The notes under the pieces: generated by a model
What the model was told of the DNA's origin: nothing
What the model saw: the letters and a program-made list of their open reading frames with translations, nothing else
Databases searched by the model: none
Translations under genes and position numbers: made by a program
Shown here: one piece after another, positions 1-7,900 of the stretch
Layout of the letters: every line of letters begins with the position of its first letter
Position numbering within the stretch: position 1 is the stretch's first letter
Assembly: GCA_964369475.1 (NCBI GenBank)
Contig: CAYJFK010000033.1
Span: 1-25,429 of the forward strand
Reading direction: 5' to 3'
DNA: 25,429 bases
DNA from: CAYJFK01 sp964369475
Lineage (GTDB): Bacteria; Bacillota; Clostridia; Oscillospirales; Feifaniaceae

Positions 1-185
1 GATGGTGCCCCCTCGCCGCTCCCCCTCCTTCCGAAGGGGCTTGAGTTTTTCTCCAAGCAGAAGAAATCAGCTAAAGCTGATTTTAACGCCCTCGGGGCGG
101 GAATTTAACGCCAGAGGGCACCCTGATGGTGCCCCCTCGCCGCTCCCCCTCCTTCCGAAGGGGCTATATTTTGGGTTTTTCTCCA
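1..185. repeat. Two direct copies of a GC-rich intergenic repeat
   Basis: A 41-base unit at 1-41 recurs without change at 125-165. Both copies are followed by a related GTTTTTCTCCA tail (to about 58 and 185), so the period is about 124 bases. The spacer holds small inverted repeats: TCAGCT/AGCTGA at 68-81, GCCC/GGGC near 89-99, and GGGCACC/GGTGCCC at 116-134 with a 5-base loop. The last one runs into the start of copy two. Copy one begins at the window edge, so the array may continue leftwards. The strong secondary structure and non-coding position suggest a dispersed intergenic repeat family, but no other copy is visible in the window. The reading frame through it looks spurious. Confidence 0.75.
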
Positions 186-191
186 GTCTGG

Positions 192-217
192 GTGTAAGTC
201 CAAAGATGGACTTACAC
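192..217 (-). terminator. Hairpin after the RNA helicase gene
   Basis: A perfect 10-base-pair stem (GTGTAAGTCC with GGACTTACAC) with a 6-base loop starts about 30 bases past the helicase stop codon. On the minus strand it is not followed by a T-run, so it is not a textbook intrinsic terminator. It may instead protect the 3' end of the message. The plus side is followed by T-rich sequence, so plus-strand use cannot be excluded. Confidence 0.4.
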
Positions 218-247
218 TTCCCTTTATACTTTTAAAACAATTATAGC

Positions 248-1996
248 TTAATGCGATACTCGCTTTTTGGGCGAAGCGCTCGACGAGCGAGACGATCCTT
301 CTCCCCTTTTGCCTTTTCTCTCAAACTTCTTTGTTTGGCCTCTGCTTGAAGGCGCACGTCTCGAGGGTTTTTCCTTGCGAACATCGTCCCCTTCAAGCCT
401 TGCGAATACCTTAATTCCACAAATCTTGGCATTCTTCATTGCCTTTAACACGGCAGGAACATGCTCCACGGCAATCTCCACAATGGAGCGGTTTTGCTCG
501 ATTTTAATCTTGCCGATAAAGCTCGAAGAAATGTCTGCGTGCTCTGTTATCGCACCAACCAAGTGCCTTGCACTGCAATTGCAAGACGACCCTATGTTAA
601 ATACAATCATATTTGACTGCATTTCTCTCTTCGACTTTTTATCGATAACAGCAACAGCCACTTCGCCCTTCTTTTTTCCTTCGGGCATGTCCTTAATATT
701 TAGCTCGTTTGCGGAAAATGCCATACTTAGTAGCGCACAGGCCAAATCTTCCGCATTATGACCCTCGCTGATAAGGCGCTCTACAATCTCTCTGCCCTGC
801 TCGCTTACTTCTTTGGCAAGCTCTTGTCTAACCTTGCCAACATTGCGCTCAAGGTGCTGAGCCTCTATGCTCGCCTTTGTCGGCACCTCGATTTCTTCAA
901 CTTCGCTGTGGGTCTTCTTTGCAAGCGCTCTCATGCTGTCTATCTGTCTCTTGCCACAACAAAGAGTAATTGCAGTACCTGTACGCCCTGCACGGCCTGT
1001 ACGACCGATGCGGTGAACGTAGTATTCCGTCATCTGCGGAAGGTCGTAGTTAAAGACATAGTCGATGTCCTGAACGTCGATACCGCGAGCGGCAACGTCT
1101 GTCGCTACCAGTATCGCTGTATGGCCGCCCTTAAAGCTCGACATGACCTTGCTACGGTGATTTTGTCTCATGTCGCCATGCAGACCTTGAGCCATAAACC
1201 CGTCGTCGCACAGCTTTTGAGTAAGCTCGTCTACCATGCTCTTTGTATTTGTAAATATTATAGATCTCTTAGGCTCCATCTTGTGGAGCAGAAGCGACAG
1301 CGCTCTGTCTTTGTGCTGCTTTGGCACGTCGACATACTGCTGTTTTATACCGTCTAAAACGGTTTTATTTTGTGTAACATTTATCTGTACAGGATCTTTT
1401 TGGAACTCCTGTGCGATTTTCAAAATGCTTTTCGGTACAGTTGCGGAAAATAGTAGTGTCTGACGGTCTTCGGGTGCGTCGGTCAAAATTGTTTCGACAT
1501 CTTCCTTAAAACCCATATTTAGCATTTCATCCGCTTCGTCCAGTACAATCATTTCGAGATTGTGCAGTTTCAAAGTGCCACGTCTAATGTGGTCCATAAT
1601 ACGACCTGGTGTGCCTATAACCATGTTTGCCTTACGAAGTGCTCTAAACTGCGTTTCGTAGTCTGAGCCGCCAAAAATATCTGCCGTGCGAACATGTGGC
1701 ATGTATGGGGAGAGCTTTCTTATCTCCTCGGCACACTGCTGTGCAAGCTCTCTTGTAGGCGAGAGTATAAGCACTTGAACGGCCTTTGAATCGGCCTTTA
1801 GGCGCTCTATCGCAGGAATGGAAAAAGCAAGTGTTTTTCCTGTTCCGGTTTGCGACTGTGCCAAAATATCTACACCCGTTCTTGTAAGTGGAATGGTTTC
1901 GGCCTGCACTGCTGTTGCTTCTACAAAACCACGCTCGTCTATGGCTCTTTGCATCTCGGGAAGAAGGGATAGTTCGCTAAACTTTGTTGTAATCAT
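248..1996 (-). CDS. deaD: DEAD-box ATP-dependent RNA helicase with DbpA-type RNA-binding domain
   Basis: This is a cytoplasmic RNA helicase that unwinds short RNA duplexes using ATP. The family acts in ribosome assembly, mRNA turnover and cold adaptation. All core motifs are present: Q motif region near residues 6-36, motif I AQSQTGTGKT (46-55), Ia PTRELAQQ (80-87), Ib TPGR (129-132), II DEAD (153-156), III SAT (184-186), V ATDVAARGID (298-307) and VI HRIGRTGR (328-335). Residues about 462-535 match the DbpA RNA-binding domain in position and character. A Lys/Arg/Ser-rich tail (540-582) follows, as is common in DeaD/CshA proteins. The ATG start has an AAGGAG site at 2002-2007, five bases upstream. 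It is monocistronic with its own promoter and a structured leader. Stop codon is TAA. The exact paralogue name (deaD, cshA or dbpA) is less certain than the family. Confidence 0.96.
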   Translation of the reverse strand: MITTKFSELSLLPEMQRAIDERGFVEATAVQAETIPLTRTGVDILAQSQTGTGKTLAFSIPAIERLKADSKAVQVLILSPTRELAQQCAEEIRKLSPYMPHVRTADIFGGSDYETQFRALRKANMVIGTPGRIMDHIRRGTLKLHNLEMIVLDEADEMLNMGFKEDVETILTDAPEDRQTLLFSATVPKSILKIAQEFQKDPVQINVTQNKTVLDGIKQQYVDVPKQHKDRALSLLLHKMEPKRSIIFTNTKSMVDELTQKLCDDGFMAQGLHGDMRQNHRSKVMSSFKGGHTAILVATDVAARGIDVQDIDYVFNYDLPQMTEYYVHRIGRTGRAGRTGTAITLCCGKRQIDSMRALAKKTHSEVEEIEVPTKASIEAQHLERNVGKVRQELAKEVSEQGREIVERLISEGHNAEDLACALLSMAFSANELNIKDMPEGKKKGEVAVAVIDKKSKREMQSNMIVFNIGSSCNCSARHLVGAITEHADISSSFIGKIKIEQNRSIVEIAVEHVPAVLKAMKNAKICGIKVFARLEGDDVRKEKPSRRAPSSRGQTKKFERKGKRGEGSSRSSSASPKKRVSH

Positions 1997-2022
1997 TAAA
2001 ACTCCTTTGTTTCATTAAAAGA

Positions 2023-2048
2023 GACAAGATGCCTTATCGCATCTTGCC
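2023..2048 (-). promoter_or_regulatory. Hairpin in the helicase mRNA leader
   Basis: In minus-strand RNA the arms GGCAAGAUGC and GCAUCUUGUC pair over 10 positions (one G-U) around a 6-base loop. The hairpin is followed by UCUCUUUUAAU and, 16 bases later, by the ribosome-binding site. The stem plus U-rich run inside the leader resembles a weak intrinsic terminator and could attenuate helicase expression. This role is inferred from shape only. Confidence 0.45.
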
Positions 2049-2075
2049 TTATTGAAAAGATATATCGATTGATCA

Positions 2076-2104
2076 AGTATAACACAGATGTCAAATTAAA
2101 ACAA
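2076..2104 (-). promoter_or_regulatory. Probable promoter of the RNA helicase gene
   Basis: On the minus strand a -35-like TTGTTT (2099-2104) is separated by 17 bases from TATACT (2076-2081). The -10 is extended by an upstream TG (TGTTATACT). Predicted transcription start is near 2069, giving a leader of about 70 bases that includes the hairpin at 2023-2048. A TTGACA lies between the two boxes but is badly spaced for either -10 candidate. Confidence 0.5.
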
Positions 2105-2382
2105 GCCATAAAACTTGATAAATAACCGCACTATATCACGATCTTTTGTAGCAAAGATGTACATATAGTTGCGTTGTTTTATGAAAACAAGCCTTTTTGT
2201 AACTTTTTAAAAGGGTCTACCGCAAGCATCTTTTTGATTTCACAATATCGTTCCCCTTATAACATAACTTGCTAACCGTTTTGTTATCTACCCATACCAC
2301 ATATATCACAAGAATATATGCTCTTTGGATCACTATGTGGGCGATTAGTTTTTGCGCCTTTACTTTAAAGTGTGTTTAAGGC
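2105..2382. other. AT-rich intergenic region without a recognisable gene
   Basis: About 280 bases between the regulator stop codon and the helicase promoter. No ORF with a credible start is seen. AAAACAAGCC occurs here at 2184-2193 and again at 2098-2107. There is a TTGTTTT/AAAACAA mini-hairpin at 2174-2190, and an ACTTTAAAGT palindrome lies just after the regulator's stop inside a weak GCCTT/AAGGC pairing. None of these is a convincing terminator or RNA gene. Confidence 0.5.
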
Positions 2383-4779
2383 TCAAATAATACCTTCTTC
2401 TCGAGCAATTGTCACGGCTAATACTCTGTTATTTGCGCCAAGCTTTTTCATAATATTAGACACATGAAACTTAACCGTCCCAAGTGTTATGCCAAGCCCA
2501 TTTGCAATCTGCTCGTTTGTATTGCCATGTGCTACAAACTCTAATACCTCGGTTTCTTTTTTTGTAAGCTTTATGCCTTTTGTATTGTTATTAAGATAAC
2601 ATGCGTATCCCTTTGCCATTCCCTCCATCTCCGCTGTTACCGCAGAAATATATTCATCGCTGAGTTTGTACGCTTTCCAATTTACCTTTTTGAATAATGG
2701 AAGCAGTGCCGCTCCCTCGTCGGCTAAAACTCTTATGAAACCATATTCATAGGCCGATTTTGTCGCATTTACAAGATATGCCTCAAAGGGCTCTCCCATT
2801 CTGTATAGGATTATGGCTTTTAGTATATTTAGCTGTATCTTAAAATATTTGCGCTCGGCAATTTCTGCGTACTCTTCAAGCATACTAATTATGTGTAGGG
2901 CTTCGAGCTCTTTACCGAGTGCAACATATACCTTTGCCTTTGTAAACAAAATGTATCTCTTTGTTATGTAAAATTTTTCGTATTCGTTTGGGGCATGTTT
3001 TTCAAACCAATCATCGCAAATCGACATATCATTTTCCATAAGTGCGATATTTACAATGTTTGCCGCAATGTTTGGGAGAATTTCGTTGTAGTTTTGCGCC
3101 TTTATCTCTCTGTAAAGATCTTCCAAAACAGCCCTTGCCTTTTGCGAATTCTTTTCGGAGCACAGTATTCTTGCCATAATTCCTGTCGCCGCATACCTAA
3201 CTCGTATACTCCCCTTGCGGCTTGCCTCGTCAAGTCCTTTTGCAATGCGCTCTACTGCTTTGCTTTTTTGATTTCTCTCGTAGAATATCTCCCCCATTGT
3301 CGTGTTATATGTGCCGACAGCCTCATACCCCATCACAGCATTAATAACTCTGCCTAACATTTCTTGCATGGGAGGGTTAAGATTTGCCCATGCTATAAGG
3401 TCCAGTCCGCCGTTTATAATGCTTGGCATATTTCCTGTTGGCATAATAAAGTTTAACTTCATTGCGTTTTTCGCAAGATAATCAACAAATAAAAACAGGC
3501 TGTCTTTTAACCTGTCCGAATTACCTATCGGACAGGCAATAAGTGTGCGTATATATATATCGTGTGCCAATCTGCCCTCTGCCCCCTTCTTGTCCGCAAG
3601 GGTCTTAAGGCGATCTAAATACATATCATATCCGCTCCTTCTAAGCGAATATGCCTCTATCAAGGCCTTTGCGCCGAGCAGTCTCGGATTGTTTTCCTCT
3701 CGGCTTACAAGCAATTCCCCCATATATCTATCGCACATCTCGGCAAACTCGCACCCGTCGGCATTTTCGCTAAGATATATTATAAGATCCTCCAATTTTT
3801 CCTCTGCTCTTGCAAGATGGTAGCATTTGAGTGCAGAGTTCATGTTGCGCTCTGCTTCAAATAATTGTCCGGCTTTATTTAATAGCTCCTTTGCGTCGAA
3901 AAGGTTTGTCTTTATCATCTCGCCTTGTAGATAGCGATGAAAATTATGCTCAAACGCATATTCTGACGGCCCATGCATTTCAAGATAGCCGTTGTCGAGA
4001 AGATAAGCTAAATCCTCTCCCGAACTCACAGCGCCGATCTCCCTTGCCATCGGCAGGGTAAAGGTATCAAAGACAGAAAGGCGAAGCAGTAACTCGCGGT
4101 TATTTGCCGACATGTCTTTTGTCAAAATATCGAAGTAGTCATTCATATCGTTTTGGGCAAAGCGCTCGGCCGCATTAGGGGTGTATATGTCCTCCCTTAA
4201 CCTTTGCAAAAAGAGCACCGCCGAGGCTGGATAGCCGTGGCTAAACTCGTAACACCTGTTTGCATGTTTTATAAGCTCGGAGTTATTCATTTTAGAAAAC
4301 TCCTCGTACTCCTTCATCTTATATGCAATTTGTTCTATATTAAGTTCAAGCGAAGTTCTGCTCTCTATTGCCACTTTATCCGAAAGTTTTAAAGTGGACA
4401 GCCATTTTGGAGATGGAGCATTACCAATAAGCATGACATTTATGCCATGCTTATAAAAAGTGTCGGTCGATGGATAATCAAACTGCACCTCGTCTATCTG
4501 TTTCTCCGTGCGCCCTTTTACATCTGTTATAATAAAGATTTTGCGGCCGCTTTCATCTTTGCATTTTTCAAATTCTGCCTTTACATTGTTTGAAAGTTCT
4601 ACATCTTTTGCGCTAAAAAAGTAATAATTATCAAAATGCGCTTTTGCAAATTCAGTTGCCGCCGCTCTCTTTCCGTATCCGATAGGAGCATGTAAATACA
4701 GCACTTTTCCGACATTAAAGCAGTTAAGCCACTCTACATATGTATTTTTTACTTGCTTCTTTTTTCTCACTTCTTGCAT
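2383..4779 (-). CDS. MalT-like (STAND-type) LuxR-family transcriptional regulator
   Basis: A large signal-sensing DNA-binding protein of 798 residues. The C-terminus (738-798) is a classic LuxR/GerE helix-turn-helix: it begins LTKKETEVLEFVAHG, and its recognition helix lies in TLGTVKFHVSNIMKKLGA. The N-terminus resembles the MalT nucleotide-binding module, with APIGYGKR at 31-38 and a hydrophobic strand IFIITD at 81-86. The long middle is helical and consistent with TPR-like sensor repeats. Family members bind ATP and an inducer, oligomerise and activate promoters. Here the P-loop has Arg instead of Thr/Ser after Lys, and the Walker B-like strand lacks the second acid, so ATP use is doubtful. 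The ATG start has AGGAG only three bases upstream; a GTG three codons in would have 12-base spacing. It has its own promoter and sits just after the giant surface-protein operon, which it might control. Stop codon is TGA. Confidence 0.9.
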   Translation of the reverse strand: MQEVRKKKQVKNTYVEWLNCFNVGKVLYLHAPIGYGKRAAATEFAKAHFDNYYFFSAKDVELSNNVKAEFEKCKDESGRKIFIITDVKGRTEKQIDEVQFDYPSTDTFYKHGINVMLIGNAPSPKWLSTLKLSDKVAIESRTSLELNIEQIAYKMKEYEEFSKMNNSELIKHANRCYEFSHGYPASAVLFLQRLREDIYTPNAAERFAQNDMNDYFDILTKDMSANNRELLLRLSVFDTFTLPMAREIGAVSSGEDLAYLLDNGYLEMHGPSEYAFEHNFHRYLQGEMIKTNLFDAKELLNKAGQLFEAERNMNSALKCYHLARAEEKLEDLIIYLSENADGCEFAEMCDRYMGELLVSREENNPRLLGAKALIEAYSLRRSGYDMYLDRLKTLADKKGAEGRLAHDIYIRTLIACPIGNSDRLKDSLFLFVDYLAKNAMKLNFIMPTGNMPSIINGGLDLIAWANLNPPMQEMLGRVINAVMGYEAVGTYNTTMGEIFYERNQKSKAVERIAKGLDEASRKGSIRVRYAATGIMARILCSEKNSQKARAVLEDLYREIKAQNYNEILPNIAANIVNIALMENDMSICDDWFEKHAPNEYEKFYITKRYILFTKAKVYVALGKELEALHIISMLEEYAEIAERKYFKIQLNILKAIILYRMGEPFEAYLVNATKSAYEYGFIRVLADEGAALLPLFKKVNWKAYKLSDEYISAVTAEMEGMAKGYACYLNNNTKGIKLTKKETEVLEFVAHGNTNEQIANGLGITLGTVKFHVSNIMKKLGANNRVLAVTIAREEGII

Positions 4780-4803
4780 ACTCTCCTATATTTTTGCATT
4801 ATC

Positions 4804-4832
4804 ATTATAACATAAATTTTACATTAAGTCCA
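4804..4832 (-). promoter_or_regulatory. Promoter of the LuxR-family regulator gene
   Basis: On the minus strand TGGACT (4827-4832) is followed after 17 bases by a perfect TATAAT (4804-4809) with an extended TG element (TGTTATAAT). The predicted start is near 4797, giving a leader of under 20 bases before the ATG at 4779. A TTGACA farther upstream is too distant to be the -35. Confidence 0.65.
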
Positions 4833-4861
4833 CCGATTTACTGTCAATTTTTTTTACAAAG

Positions 4862-4897
4862 CAAAATGGGTGCGACAAAGTTGCCGCACCCATTTTG
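4862..4897 (-). terminator. Intrinsic terminator of the giant surface-protein operon
   Basis: CAAAATGGGTGCG and CGCACCCATTTTG form a perfect 13-base-pair stem around a 10-base loop, 14 bases after the TAA stop of the SLH gene. On the minus strand the 3' arm ends ...CCCATTTTGCTTTGT, a T-rich exit, and A-rich bases form the 5' side of the stem. This fits a bacterial intrinsic terminator that separates the operon from the regulator promoter. Confidence 0.75.
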
Positions 4898-4910
4898 TTA
4901 ATATATAGCT

Positions 4911-7900
4911 TTATTCTTCTATTTCCCTAAAGCGCATTAGCATTGTTGCGCCTTCTGCTCTTGTGGCACTTCCGAGCGGATCGAAGATATTTCCATCTCT
5001 ACCGCTTACAATGCCCACTTGTTGCATTTCCGATACGGCCGCTTGCGCCCATGAGCTTATTTTGTCTTGATCGGCAAATGTTACCTCATCTACCGTTTTA
5101 GGTAGCTCTTTGCCGGTGCTCTTAGCATGGCGGCTTAAAATTACCGCCATTTGCTCACGTGTTACAAGCTCGTTTGGAGCAAAGGTCGTTGCCGACATGC
5201 CCTCTACTATGCCGTTGTCGTTTGCCCATGCGACATATGGAGTGTACCACATACCGTCTGCCACATCGTCAAAGTTGCTCGTGCTGTACTTTGCGACATC
5301 GACTCCCTCCATACGACCGAGCACCGTTACAAACATGCCACGTGTCATAGGCTCGTTTGGCGAGAATGTCGTATCACTTGTACCCGCCATTAGTTTATGG
5401 TAGTGCATGTATCCGACAGCCTCGTAGTACCATGCGCTGCTCGAAATGTCGCTAAACGGGTTTTGCCAGTCTGCAAGGACAAAGCCGTCTATCGTACCGC
5501 CGCCTGTGCCGCTCGAACCGCTTGAAGGCTCACGGTCTATATGACCCGAACCGTCTGTGCCGCCCGAGGTTGTGTAGTTTGCCGTTATCGATATATTCTT
5601 GTCAGGCATTGTAAATACAATGGGGTTAGCGTTTGGATTTGCCACAGCAATGTCTGACGACGTCCAGTGACTAAATGTCTGACCTGCCTTTGTCTCGGCA
5701 GTTATCGAAACGGTCGCTCCCACTTCGTATGTGCCACTGCCCGTGCTGTTTACAACGGTGACATTCTTAAAGTTTGCATCACCCACAATGGCGGTAGCTT
5801 CCATAGCGCCGCTATACAGGCTTGCAGTAACAAGGCCACGTGCTCCGTTGTCGAATGTCACTTTGCCCTCATTGTCGACCGCTACACTGCCAAGTACGCC
5901 CTCGCTCGTGTATGTAACTTCGCTTGTAAGCTCTATATTTGTACCGCTTACCGTTACAAACATGGGCACAACTTCAATGCTGTTCATGCCCTCTTGCTTA
6001 GGTAGATGCTTGTTTGTATACTCCACACCATTTACAAATAGCCCAAGATGGCCGCTCTTTTTATCAGCTCCGATACCGACAGTCTTTGTAAGTCCGCTGT
6101 TAATAAGCTTTAGTTCAATGCCATCCGATATATTGCCAAATTCATCCTCTGCCGAAATCATCAGCGTAACAACATCCTTAGATGGAAGCCCTGTTATCTC
6201 CTGACTAAAGCTGTCACCGGTTACAGGGTACTCTGTCTGCGCATTGCCGTCTATCGAAACGAGCAGGGTCGAGCCGTGGTCTGTGTAGCCTGTAATTGTT
6301 ACCGTGCCGTCCTCGTTAAAGGCGCCGCCCGACGTTGGGCTTGCAAGTTGCAGGACAGGCGCTGTTGCATCTACTACAAAGACAATGCTCTCGTGAACCT
6401 TGTCACCCTTTGCCGTCTCGCCGACGATCTCGATTGTTTTCATGCCGTCCTCAAGGCCTGACAAAGCCATGTCAAAGCTTTTTCCGCTTACGTTGCCCTT
6501 TTGGGCGGTCTCACCTTCAAGCAGTGTCCATGTGCCTCTAAAGTCGTCTGTACCTTCGATGCTTGCAGTTACCGTAAGGTCTCTCGTTGCGACTGTCGGC
6601 ACCATGACCGTGCCGTCTATCGTTTTGTGCTCGACATCTGTCGTATTTACAGAGTATCTCGCACTGACCGTTGCAACCTCTGCGTCTTCAATGGTAACGG
6701 CAGGTGATAGAACCGAACGAGAGGTAACTTGACCCTCGCCTGATGGTAGGTCGTTATATGTCGTAACCCTTACTTTGTAGCTTCCCGCCGTAAGCCCACG
6801 CTCGACCTCCTCAAACTCGGTTACATTGATCTCACCTTCGAGGCTCTCTGTGCTTATTGGTTCAAGCGATGTGTACTTGCCGCCGACCGTAAGGCTACCT
6901 GTGCCACTTGCCGTAGCGTATAGGTCTGTAAAGTCTGTCTTCTCGCCTGCCGCTGTTTCGATGCTCACTATATAGCCGTCTACATCTGTCGGAAGCCCTG
7001 ATATGTCTATCGTGTAGTCGCCGCCTGCAGCTAAACTTACCCCATTCGGCTCTGTCGGGTCATATGGGTTTGTGTGGTCGAGTATACCTGCAGCATTTTC
7101 CATTGTGTTCATCTCACCCGTTATAGTACCTACAAGAATTACTGCGTATGTGTTGCCTGGCAGTGTCTCGGGTATTGTTATATTTGCAGATCCACTTTGT
7201 ATAATGCTCGAGTTTGTCGTCTGCCACAACGTTGTAAGGTTGCCAAACATATCCTCTGCATAGACTGTAAGGCTGTCGTATTCATCAAGCTTTGTGCCGC
7301 TCCATGAAATTCTCTTGTCAGCATCAGTATAGATAACATCGGTTATAGAGGGAAGCTCCTTAACGCCGTATAGCATCATGTCTGTGTTAGCAGGGGTCGT
7401 TATAGCTATATCCTTGCCAAAGTTGCTGTCCTCTGTAAATGTGACCGTAACGTCTGCCTTGCCTGTATCCTTGTTGTAGCTGACCTTTGCGTTGGCGCTT
7501 GCGTTAGCTGCAACGGTGTCGCTCGTCTCGTTTACAAAGAATGTAAGCGAATAGGGAGTGCCACCAATATTTACAGTGATGTTCTCTGCAAGAGTTTTTG
7601 CCTCCGCTTCGCTCTCTGCGTCAAACTGCATTGTCAAAATGCCGTTTGTATCGCCTGCCGTTCCAAGGTTAACAGTGTGCTCAGACTTTGCGGCATTTGA
7701 TGTGATAGATGCCGATGTAAGCCCTGTGCCCTCGATAGATGCAAGGGGAGATAGTGCGCCCTCGCCCTCTACTGTTTGATCTGCAAGGTGGAATACACCG
7801 CCTGTTATGTCAGCGTAAAGTGTGCGGTCGTTAACAGCATCGTAGCTGACAGGTATTGCACTGAGTGAAGCGTAGGAGGGGGTTGGGAGGGTCTCCGTAT

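Noticed and set aside
1..240. CRISPR array at the left end
   Set aside because: Only two repeat copies about 124 bases apart, with a structured spacer, which does not fit CRISPR repeat-spacer geometry.
758..1357. Long plus-strand open frames of up to about 200 residues opposite the helicase gene
   Set aside because: They lie antisense to a gene with all DEAD-box motifs, have no ribosome-binding site and no recognisable protein pattern.
2091..2096. TTGACA on the minus strand as the -35 box of the helicase gene
   Set aside because: It is only about 9 bases from TATACT and about 24 from TATATC, so the spacing fits neither; TTGTTT at 17 bases is preferred.
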